From contig CAMKPZ010000003.1 in NCBI GenBank assembly GCA_946414805.1, positions 273,662-337,661 of the forward strand: a DNA stretch of 64,000 nt, written 5' to 3'. Under the pieces are notes generated by a model, which made no database searches, had not been told where the DNA came from, and saw nothing but the letters and a program-made list of their open reading frames with translations. Shown here piece after piece: positions 42,146-50,400 of this stretch. This DNA comes from an uncultured Bacteroidales bacterium (GTDB taxonomy: Bacteria; Bacteroidota; Bacteroidia; Bacteroidales; Paludibacteraceae). The stretch's first letter is position 1, and each line of letters opens with the position of its first letter. Made by a program: the position numbers and the translations under genes.

Positions 42146-44435
42146 GACGGAAGAAGACCGGTTTATTGACGATCTGCTCTCCCGCATGACGCTGGAGGAG
42201 AAGATCGGCCAGATGAACCAACTCGATCCTTCGTGGAACGGAGAGGAGAAAGAGGCGCTGATCCGTGAGGGGAAAGTGGGTTCGGTCTTCAATATCGTTT
42301 CTGCCAAGGAGATCAACCGCCTGCAGCGCATGGCGGTGGAGGAGACCCGTCTGGGTATTCCTCTGGTGGCGGCGCGCGATGTGATCCATGGATACAGGAC
42401 GATCTATCCCATCCCGCTGGGGCAATCCGCTACCTGGAACCCCGGCCTCGTGGAGCAGGCGGCGCAACTGACAGCGCAGGAAGCTGCCTCGGACGGCATC
42501 CGCTGGGCGTTCTCGCCGATGGTGGATGTGGCGCATGACCCGCGATGGGGACGGGTCGCGGAGGGATACGGAGAAGACACCTATCTCGCCTCCGTCATGG
42601 CTGCCGCCACTGTCCGTGGCTACCAACACGAAATATCTGTCAGTCCGAAGGACGGTCTATCAGCGAAGCGGTCTGTCAGCGAAGCGGTCTGTCAGTCCGC
42701 AGGACGGTCTGCCGGTCTGACGAGACCGGCTATGGCTGCCTGCGTCAAGCATTTCGCCGGCTATTCGGCTTCCGAAGGAGGACGCGATTATAACACCACT
42801 TGGATCCCCGAGACCCAGCTCCGTGATATCTACCTGCCGCCCTTCAAAGCGGCGCTGGACGCCGGAGCGATGAGCGTGATGTGCTCTTTCAATGACCTCA
42901 ACGGCTTGCCTTCCTCGGCGAACCGTCATCTGAATGTGGATATCCTCCGCCATGAGTGGGGTTCCGATGCCTTGCTTGTCAGCGACTGGGGATCCGGCTC
43001 GGATCTCGTGCCGCATGGACTCTGTGCCGATAAGAAAGAAGCGGCGCTCCGTTGCATCAACGCCCGCATGGAGATGGACATGCAGGGCAATATCTACCAT
43101 GACTATCTGGCGCAGCTCGTAAATGAACAAATGGTAGATGAACGGATGATAGATGCCTGTGTCCGCTCGGTCCTCCGTCTCAAATACCGGCTGGGACTCT
43201 TTGAGAACCCCTATGTGCCGGAGGACGAAAGGAAAGTCTATACCCCGCAGGAGTTGGAAGTGGTGACCCGCATGGCGGAAGAGTCCGCTATCCTCCTCAA
43301 GAACAACGGCATCCTGCCCCTGTCTGTCAGTCCGCAGGACGGTCTGTCGGCGAAACGGTCTGTCTTAATCACCGGCCCCATGGCGCATCAGCCTAAGGAA
43401 CAGCTCGGTACGTGGATCTTCGACGGTGACACCTCCCTCTCCGTCACACCCCTGGAGGCTTTTGAGCAATTCTCAACGCTCAATTCTCAATGCTCGGTTA
43501 CCTTCGTTCCCGGTCTTGCATACAGCCGTGACCGGAACAAAGCCGGTATAGCGCAAGCGGTGGCGGCGGCGAAGAAAGCGGATGTGATCCTGTATTTCTG
43601 CGGCGAGGAAGCGATCCTCTCGGGTGAAGCACGGTGCCGTGCCAGTCTCGATCTGCCGGGGGCGCAGGCGGAACTGATGGATGCGCTGGCGGCTACAGGC
43701 AAACCCGTTGTCATGATCGTCATGGCGGGGCGTCCGCTTACGATCGGCAGACAGGTGGAGCAGGCTGCCGCCGTGCTCTATGCTTTCCACGGCGGAACGA
43801 TGGCGGGCGAAGCGCTGCGGCGGCTGGTCATGGGCGAAGCTGTCCCGTCCGGCAAGACGACAATGACCTTCCCCAAGATGGTAGGCCAGATCCCGCTCTA
43901 TTATAATCGCCATAACACAGGCCGGCCCTCTTACGACCCGCCTATGCTCATCGACTCGATCCCTATCGGCTGTCCCCAGTTCTCGATCGGTCAGTCCTCC
44001 TATTGGCTGGAGACGCCTACCGAGCCCCTCTTCCCCTTCGGCTATGGACTCAGTTATACTACCTTCGGGTACGGCGCACCGGATATCCGGATGGTGAATG
44101 ACCAAAAGGGAAATGAAATCACCGTTTCCTGTACCATCACGAACACCGGCTCCTATGATGCCTATGAGACGGCGCAACTCTATACCCGTCAGCTCTCGGG
44201 CGAACTGGTGCGGCCTATAAAGGAACTGAAGGGCTTTGAGAAAGTCTTCATCCCTGCGGGCGGAAGCCGGACGGTGACCTTCACGATCACTCCCGACCAA
44301 CTCGGTTACTGGCATGAGCAGAAGAACGATCGCGAGAGCCGTGTCTGGTTTGCTACGGACAAGGTTGATTTCGAGGCATGGATAGCCCCCGACTCGCGAT
44401 GCGGCACCCCTCCCGTCCGCTTCTCCCTCCGCTAA
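42069..44435 (+). CDS. GH3 beta-glucosidase lipoprotein carrying in-frame repeat insertions
   Basis: A 788-residue GH3 exo-enzyme for releasing glucose from beta-glucan oligosaccharides. Lipobox LLAVLFSC (Cys about 21). The (beta/alpha)8 domain has nucleophile Asp in LLVSDWGS; the second domain has the acid/base Glu region EEAILSGEARCRASLDLPG, and an FN3-like domain (TVSCTITNTGSYDAYETAQLY) ends it. Three insertions of repeat origin are in frame: about 30 residues after AATVRGYQ (42637-42718), SVSPQDGLSAKRSV after NNGILPL (43320-43364), and FSTLNSQCS before VTFVPGL (43467-43494). The ATG at 42069 gives the signal peptide but lies 77 nt inside the GH81 gene. Confidence 0.92.
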   Translation: MGNYLSRTAVLCTLLAVLFSCTTTDKTEEDRFIDDLLSRMTLEEKIGQMNQLDPSWNGEEKEALIREGKVGSVFNIVSAKEINRLQRMAVEETRLGIPLVAARDVIHGYRTIYPIPLGQSATWNPGLVEQAAQLTAQEAASDGIRWAFSPMVDVAHDPRWGRVAEGYGEDTYLASVMAAATVRGYQHEISVSPKDGLSAKRSVSEAVCQSAGRSAGLTRPAMAACVKHFAGYSASEGGRDYNTTWIPETQLRDIYLPPFKAALDAGAMSVMCSFNDLNGLPSSANRHLNVDILRHEWGSDALLVSDWGSGSDLVPHGLCADKKEAALRCINARMEMDMQGNIYHDYLAQLVNEQMVDERMIDACVRSVLRLKYRLGLFENPYVPEDERKVYTPQELEVVTRMAEESAILLKNNGILPLSVSPQDGLSAKRSVLITGPMAHQPKEQLGTWIFDGDTSLSVTPLEAFEQFSTLNSQCSVTFVPGLAYSRDRNKAGIAQAVAAAKKADVILYFCGEEAILSGEARCRASLDLPGAQAELMDALAATGKPVVMIVMAGRPLTIGRQVEQAAAVLYAFHGGTMAGEALRRLVMGEAVPSGKTTMTFPKMVGQIPLYYNRHNTGRPSYDPPMLIDSIPIGCPQFSIGQSSYWLETPTEPLFPFGYGLSYTTFGYGAPDIRMVNDQKGNEITVSCTITNTGSYDAYETAQLYTRQLSGELVRPIKELKGFEKVFIPAGGSRTVTFTITPDQLGYWHEQKNDRESRVWFATDKVDFEAWIAPDSRCGTPPVRFSLR
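42637..42718 (+). repeat. In-frame GNA-hairpin repeat block 1 in the GH3 gene
   Basis: The block holds GTCCGAAGGAC, two tandem CAGCGAAGCGGTCTGT units and GTCCGCAGGAC, joined by GGTCTGTCAG words. It reads SPKDGLSAKRSVSEAVCQSA and on, between GYQ and MAACVKHFAGY, which are close together in GH3 relatives. Confidence 0.85.
43320..43364 (+). repeat. In-frame GNA-hairpin repeat block 2 in the GH3 gene
   Basis: GTCAGTCCGCAGGACGGTC followed by TGTCGGCGAAACGGTCTGTC, read as SVSPQDGLSAKRSV. It shares its words with block 1, about 680 bp upstream. Confidence 0.85.
43467..43494 (+). repeat. In-frame heptamer array in the GH3 gene
   Basis: CAATTCT, CAACGCT, CAATTCT and CAATGCT, exactly four 7-bp units, read as FSTLNSQCS. 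It is the same family as the intergenic AATTCTC arrays. Confidence 0.9.
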
Positions 44436-44440
44436 ACACC

Positions 44441-44482
44441 CCAATCACCAATTACCAATTACCAATCATCAATTACCAATTT
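44441..44482. repeat. Heptamer array (CCAATTA), 6 units, after the GH3 gene
   Basis: CCAATCA, CCAATTA, CCAATTA, CCAATCA, TCAATTA and CCAATTT are contiguous, 6 nt after the stop of the last gene of the glucan locus. No separate terminator was seen here. Confidence 0.9.
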
Positions 44483-44508
44483 TTCATATGCAAAAAATGA
44501 TGGTATTC

Positions 44509-44539
44509 TTGCGTATGTCAAAAAAAAGCAGTACCTTTG
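44509..44539 (+). promoter_or_regulatory. Promoter of the hipBA operon
   Basis: TTGCGTATGTC (TTG 44509-44511), a 20-nt spacer, and TACCTTTG (44532-44539). Confidence 0.85.
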
Positions 44540-44550
44540 CACCCGGAAAT

Positions 44551-44614
44551 CGAATAATATCATATCTGTTATGCGGATAATTCGATATTAACGAATAGTA
44601 TAATATCTGTAATG
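44551..44614 (+). promoter_or_regulatory. Putative HipB operators: two 23-bp direct repeats
   Basis: 44551-44573 and 44592-44614 match at 20 of 23 positions (core ATATCTGT near the end), with starts 41 bp apart, about four helical turns. An inverted pair ATCGAAT/ATTCGAT (44549, 44580) overlaps them. They lie between the promoter and the ATG, where autoregulation by the antitoxin would act. Confidence 0.6.
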
Positions 44615-44615
44615 T

Positions 44616-44921
44616 ATGTATGAATTTGGTCAACCTACAGCCGACGAAATGATGGCTCAGTTGGCGCAACGGCTCAAAAGCCGGCGTCTGGAGAAAGGGC
44701 TTTCCAGGGAGGCGTTGGCGGAAATGTCCGGTGTGCCGGCTCCTACCATCACGCGGTTTGAGCAGCATCATGCCATATCCATGCGTCAGTACCTCGATCT
44801 GTCGATCGCTTTGGGTTATTCCGCGCAGGTGCAGGAACTGATGCGGGAGCCGGTCTATAAGACGATGGATGAACTGGAGTCTATTCATCGTAATCAGCAT
44901 CGTAAACGCGGAAGGAGATGA
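44616..44921 (+). CDS. hipB: HipB-like XRE-family antitoxin
   Basis: A 101-residue helix-turn-helix protein. The HTH runs over about residues 17-70 (LKSRRLEKGLSREALAEMSGVPAPTITRFEQ), the Cro/C1 pattern. Its stop overlaps the start of the HipA gene (ATGA), as in type II toxin-antitoxin pairs of the HipBA class, where HipB binds HipA and represses its own operon. The ATG at 44616 is preferred because the one at 44612 meets a stop after three codons. The basic tail NQHRKRGRR is notable. Confidence 0.9.
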   Translation: MYEFGQPTADEMMAQLAQRLKSRRLEKGLSREALAEMSGVPAPTITRFEQHHAISMRQYLDLSIALGYSAQVQELMREPVYKTMDELESIHRNQHRKRGRR

Positions 44922-46018
44922 GTATAGAGCAAATAGATAAACTATGGGTGAAATACCATGGAGAGGTGGTAGGATCTCTCATGATGACGCCGGATAACGA
45001 GACGGCGGTGTTTCAGTATGACGAGCAATGGATAGCGAACGGGTTCTCTGTCTCACCGTTGGAACTCCCTCTGCGGCGTGATATGTTTATCGCTCCTCGG
45101 GCTCCTTTCTATGGGAATTTCGGTATCTTCGAAGATAGCCTGCCGGACGGCTACGGCAGGTATCTGCTCAACCGGCTTCTGCGCAATGAGGGAATAGATG
45201 ATTTCGCGTTTTCTCCTTTGCAGCGTCTGGCGATTGTAGGCTCTTCCGGCATGGGGGCGTTATGTTACGAACCGGCGCAGAAAATCACGGAAGGCGGAGT
45301 GTTGCCGGAACTGGACGAACTCCAGCAGTTAGCGCTGGATGTACTCTCTGAGAAGCAGACGGATGGTGCCGGTGTGCTGTATTTCAACAGCGGTAACTCC
45401 GGCGGTTGCCGCCCGAAATGTCTGCTGCGGAAGGATGGCAAGGAGTGGCTGGTTAAATTCCGCCACACATACGATCCAAAAGATATAGGCGAACAGGAAT
45501 ACCGCTATATGAGCCTTGCCGCGCAATGCGGCATCACGGTCCCTGAATGTCGGTTGATAGAAGGCAAATACTTTGCTTCCCGGCGGTTCGACCGTACAGA
45601 AGAAGGAGTGCGGTTGCATGTGGCTACGGCTGCGGCGCTTCTGTCCGAATCGATCACACCGCCGCGTATGGATTATAAGACACTGTTGAGTCTTACCGGT
45701 TGGCTGACACAATCGCCTGCGGAAGTGGAACAGATGTTCAGACGAATGGTTTTTAATGTGCTGATTCAGAACAAAGACGATCATGCTAAAAATTTCTCTT
45801 TTATCTTTCAGAACGGGAATTGGCATGTGGCTCCGGCATATGATCTGCTGCCTTTTGAGGAGGGCTATCACGGTCAGCATGCTACATCGGTAATGGGTAA
45901 AGGTAATCCGACGGAAGGAGACCTTTTGGCAGCCGGACAATCTATCCGTATCTCCGCCCTCCGCGGTCAAAAGATAATAGACGAGATCAAGGAGCAGTTA
46001 AAAGCACTGACCCTGTAG
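44918..46018 (+). CDS. hipA: HipA-like serine/threonine kinase toxin
   Basis: A 366-residue kinase with the HipA layout: N-terminal domain with the EDSLPDGYGRYLLNRLLR motif, a Gly-rich SSGMGALCYEP, the regulatory loop segment FNSGNSGGCRPKCLL, the catalytic NKDDHAKNFSF (catalytic Asp, Asn) and the Mg-binding PAYDLLP. Known HipA kinases phosphorylate glutamyl-tRNA synthetase and cause growth arrest; the target here is unknown. The length is somewhat short compared with the ~440-residue E. coli protein. It overlaps hipB by 4 nt. Confidence 0.92.
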   Translation: MSIEQIDKLWVKYHGEVVGSLMMTPDNETAVFQYDEQWIANGFSVSPLELPLRRDMFIAPRAPFYGNFGIFEDSLPDGYGRYLLNRLLRNEGIDDFAFSPLQRLAIVGSSGMGALCYEPAQKITEGGVLPELDELQQLALDVLSEKQTDGAGVLYFNSGNSGGCRPKCLLRKDGKEWLVKFRHTYDPKDIGEQEYRYMSLAAQCGITVPECRLIEGKYFASRRFDRTEEGVRLHVATAAALLSESITPPRMDYKTLLSLTGWLTQSPAEVEQMFRRMVFNVLIQNKDDHAKNFSFIFQNGNWHVAPAYDLLPFEEGYHGQHATSVMGKGNPTEGDLLAAGQSIRISALRGQKIIDEIKEQLKALTL

Positions 46019-46088
46019 CCCTTATATCCTAAAATGCTATATTTAATTAGCAAAAAGTAAGTTTTTGTTGATTTTTATTCGAAAATTC

Positions 46089-46119
46089 TTGTATATATCA
46101 GAATTTTGTTGTAATTTTG
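46089..46119 (+). promoter_or_regulatory. Promoter of surface cassette 1
   Basis: TTG (46089-46091), a 20-nt spacer, TAATTTTG (46112-46119). The -33 word lacks the GCG extension seen elsewhere. Confidence 0.7.
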
Positions 46120-46193
46120 CGCCGCTTTTGTATGCGGTGCTTTGTTTGCATAGGCATATAAAAGCGCGTTGATGCGAATGGTACACGCGAATA

Positions 46194-46219
46194 CACCTCG
46201 ATTAAAGAGGTGATCTTTT
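46194..46219 (+). terminator. Terminator-like hairpin in the leader of cassette 1 (possible attenuator)
   Basis: CACCTC/GAGGTG stem (46194-46199, 46207-46212) and then ATCTTTT, ending 9 nt before the ATG at 46228. Cassette 2 has a hairpin of different sequence at the same place. Confidence 0.55.
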
Positions 46220-46227
46220 AATGTTGT

Positions 46228-47421
46228 ATGAAATACGTGATAAAGAAGATATATGCCATATTATTTTGTCTGTGTTTGTCTGTTGCGGTTTCCGCTCAGA
46301 CGGACTCTTTATCCGTAGCCGAACGCAATGCCCTGCAAGGCTTCAATGACACTATAGACCGCCTCGCAGATGATTTTGTGGAAGCGTATCTCGTAGTGGC
46401 TGATCCGGGAAAGCAATTATACTCTGTTTTGGGGCATTGCGCCCTACATCTTAAATGTGATGCTTTTGGACTGGATTATATTTTTAGTTACGAAGGGGAG
46501 GATGCTTCGCAAAAAGTATTGTCTTTCTTGGCTGGACATCTTAAAATGGGATTATATTCCATTCCCGTTGAGACCTATTGTCAGTTCAATAAGGAAGATG
46601 GTAGAGGTGTCTATCAGTACAAACTAAATCTTTCTCCAGAAACAAAACAAGAATTGTGGCGTGTTTTAGACGAAGAGCAGGCACGTGGAGTAGAATTGGA
46701 TTATGACTACTACCATAGAGGTTGTGCAAATAGTTGCGTCAAGTTTGTTAATAAAGCTCTGCGGGGGAAAAAAATAGAGTATGCTCCATGGGAACGTGAG
46801 CGGGTAACAGGAAGAGAATTGGTGCGAGAACATACCAAAGATGCTTTGTGGGTGCGATTTGTTACCTGCTTTATTTCAGGTAATGAAGTGGACGAACCCT
46901 TGTACGGAGAAAAGCAACTGTTAATACCGATGGATTTGGTAAAGGCATGGCAAAAAGCAAAGGTTGATGGTCACCCACTTCTGAGTTCGGAACAAGAGGT
47001 GTTGGTGGAAGGTAAACCGCAAACAAGCAATGGTTGGTTTACTCCGCTCGTGTTCGCGCTCTTGGTTTTACTGATATCTATTGCTAATCTATGGTGGAAC
47101 AAACCGTATTGGGATTGGATAATGGTGGGAACACAAACGGCTGTCGGTCTGGCGATGACTTATCTTTTGTTTGTCTCCGATTTGTGCTGCACGGATTGGA
47201 ACTGGCTGTATATCGCCTTTAATCCGTTACCGGCGATTGGCTGGAGATGGAGACGCTATTGGACTATGCCATATATCGGAATCTTGCTGATATGGTGTGT
47301 GGCGATGATATATATGCTCCTTACAGATCAAGTTTTAGTTGATTGGCCGCATATTATTTTAGCATTATCATTCAGCATTGTTTTGCTGAAACAATATATT
47401 TTGTTAACGAGAAAACATTAA
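46228..47421 (+). CDS. DUF4105/Lnb-like membrane protein, cassette 1
   Basis: A 397-residue protein with signal peptide (to about residue 24, VAVSAQ), an extracytoplasmic domain of about 250 residues and five hydrophobic segments at the C-terminus (from WFTPLVFALLVLLISIANLWW). The domain has a conserved His in SVLGHCALHL, the GLDYIFSYE strand and a Cys in RGCANSCVKFV, the His/Cys pattern of the DUF4105 (Lnb N-terminal-like) papain-fold group. Some relatives modify lipoproteins or peptidoglycan; the activity here is not known. It lies 12 nt before a giant secreted protein. A paralogue at 54675 shares an almost identical first ~47 codons. Confidence 0.8.
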   Translation: MKYVIKKIYAILFCLCLSVAVSAQTDSLSVAERNALQGFNDTIDRLADDFVEAYLVVADPGKQLYSVLGHCALHLKCDAFGLDYIFSYEGEDASQKVLSFLAGHLKMGLYSIPVETYCQFNKEDGRGVYQYKLNLSPETKQELWRVLDEEQARGVELDYDYYHRGCANSCVKFVNKALRGKKIEYAPWERERVTGRELVREHTKDALWVRFVTCFISGNEVDEPLYGEKQLLIPMDLVKAWQKAKVDGHPLLSSEQEVLVEGKPQTSNGWFTPLVFALLVLLISIANLWWNKPYWDWIMVGTQTAVGLAMTYLLFVSDLCCTDWNWLYIAFNPLPAIGWRWRRYWTMPYIGILLIWCVAMIYMLLTDQVLVDWPHIILALSFSIVLLKQYILLTRKH

Positions 47422-47433
47422 AAACAAAAAGAT

Positions 47434-50400
47434 ATGAGTAATTTAATTAAAATGAAAAAGTATTTTTATGCTTTGAGCTTATTAGTCTGTATGCTCGGAG
47501 TGAGTCAGTTCACGTGGGCGGGAGATAATTATTATGCTACGCTTAGCGCAAGAACAGGAAACTCTATGGCAGTAGGAAAAGTGTATGTTACAGGAGACGA
47601 CGCCGGTGCATCACGTGTCTCTACGGACACTGGAAGTTCTAGTGATGAAAACGGCTCAGTAGAAATGACAGCAACAGCTACTGTTCAAGATGAGAGATAT
47701 GCGTTTTATAAATGGGAGTTTTTATCTGCTTCCGCTACATCTAAAACCAGTTCTTCTGCATACACAAAGGCTGATATAGAGAACAATGAAAATGTTTCAA
47801 ATAGCACCATTACTTTGTCACTATGTACACCTGCTGACAGTAAAAATAATGCTGACAAGGCTAGTAAATTAACTATTCGCGCTATATTTTATCGCCCTAA
47901 TGGAACAAATGTGGATAAACTTACATTTTTAGAGACAGAGCATGGTAAATACTCTGTTTCTTCTGTGGTAAAAAATGGAATAACGCAAACAGAATATAGT
48001 TACGCTGATATTCGTGACACTAAAAAAGAGGTGGAAAATATAGTTGCCGGTATGCCGATAGATTGTAAGGCTGTACCGGATGACGGCTACATTTTTTATA
48101 GTTACTATACACTGGATGCATACGGGAACAAAGCTTATGTAGGAGATCTTTTAGTTCCAGATCAAGTCATTCTTATAGAAGATGATGTCGTAAAACTTGG
48201 AGCAGAATTCACCGATAATGCATTCCGTATCGGGGATACATTTGTAAAAACTTTAGCAGATGCTTTGCAAGTAGTTCGGACATCTGCAGATAAGACCATC
48301 CAAGTGGTTCGCAGCCATACTGTAGAAGCTGGTTATTATACAATCCCGAACGATGTTACCCTCCTTTTGCCAATGGATGTAGATCAGACAGAACCTGTCG
48401 GAATGGAAGTTGAACGTTTGTCAGTAGGTACGAATCCTACCGGTGAGTATAAAAAACTTACATTAGGCAATGGCGTAAAACTAGATGTATTTGGCACCAT
48501 TGAGTGCAGTGCCAAACAAATAGCGGCGAACCCGAATAATACAGGAAAAGGAGGAAACCCGGGAGGAGGGGAATATGGACACCTCAGTTTGAGTCAAGGA
48601 AGTTCTATTATCCTCAACAGCGGAGCAGAAATGCGCGCATGGGGATACGTGACAGGCGAAGGAGAAATTGATGTTCGCCGTGGCGCTGTTGTGCGCGAGA
48701 TGTTCCAAATGTACGATTGGAAAGGAGGCACATGCACTAGCACTATGACGGGATCCACATACAAAGCCAATTATAAGATATTCCCTATTAGCGCCTATTT
48801 TATTCAAAACGTGGAGGTTAAAACTACTTATCGACCGGGCTCCAAACTATTAGGATTAACAAGCATTTTTGTCCCGAGTGCCGAAATGCTAGCGAACGCG
48901 GATAACATCGGTATTATTGGTGTAGAATATAGCGATGGAACAAAAGATGATGCACTATTCTTGATGAATGACACAGAAGATAGTGAAGATACTTATGTTT
49001 GTAAGTACTATGATGTAGAATCGGATAGACAAGTATATGAAATTAATAACTCTGCGAGGATTGGCAATTTGCATTTTGATGTCTATGGCTATCAGTTATT
49101 TTCTGAAGATTATGTGTTGCCTCTAACTAGCAATATGAAGATACGCCTTAAAAGTGGCAAAATGAATATAACCCAAGATACTGAGCTTTTACCAGGAATG
49201 ATTCTTGAGGTATATAAAAAGTCCACAGCAGTAATTGATGCAGGTAAAACCTTGTACTTATATGATGCTGACGATTGGGGAAAATATATCACATCCAAGA
49301 AATATGCCCATCGGATAGCTTACCGTCCTGGTGTAATACCTACTGAGGCTACTCGTAGTATCAGTACCGCAGCTGCACTTGGAGATGCTCAAATTAATGT
49401 ACGTGGTACATTTGAGGTGCAAGGCAGTGTTTACACGACTTCTGGAGGAGCAAATATATTTTCCTCAAACGAAGATGCCGGTACCTTTATAATCAAAACC
49501 GATGTTCCTTCCAATGAAACAACAAAGACACTACATCAACTTGTTGGAACAGAAACAAGTGCATATGTGGCTAAAAACGACAAGGGACGGCAATCACAAA
49601 CTTGTTATCCTGCCATATTGCGTAATACAGATGCATTGCATCCAACCACTACTACAGCGGGTACTCTTGCAGGCAAGTCATATTGCTATATGAACGACAA
49701 ATGGACAATGCTAACAGTAGATCCGGATAGTAGTGCATTTGTTTATGACAATTACGATACCTATTACGCTAAGCCGGGAGAGTACGTAGCCATCAACTGC
49801 ACTTTGGCTGACAAAGAGTTTGTTAAAGAAGAAAATGGCCGAAAAATCTATAATTATAAAGGCAATGATGACCATACATATAGCGATGCAGCTGGTACTG
49901 GACGGTTCTTTATTCTCGTAGAAAACCAATGGTGGGAAGTAGAAAACGTTGAGAACCTTTACCATTGTATTCATCCGCAGAATGACACTTATTATTTTTG
50001 GGAAGAAGGTAACGAATGTTGGGAAGAGAAGCGCTTTATGATTAAGTGGCTCGATTGGGATGGCTCTGCCATCAAAGATGAGAATGACGAAGATGTATTC
50101 TATATGCTACCTTATGGAGCAACGCCTAAGTTCCTCGGCACAAACCCGACACGTTCGGCCGATGTTGACTTTACATACAACTTTACAGGATGGTCTCCTG
50201 CATTTTCTTCAGTCAAGGGAGACCAAACCTACACAGCTATCTACCGTAAAGATACTGTCAAGTATGAGATAACATTTAAATATCAAGAAGGCATTAAACA
50301 AGGCTCCATTATCTCACGCCAGTTCTTGCCGAGAGATTCGATGCCTATTGTTCCAACGCTTTATCCGATAGCAGGATATGAATCCTATTCTTGGAGTCCA

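Noticed and set aside
44436-46018. hipBA as part of the glucan locus
   Set aside because: It has its own promoter and operators, and a toxin-antitoxin pair has no clear role in glucan use.
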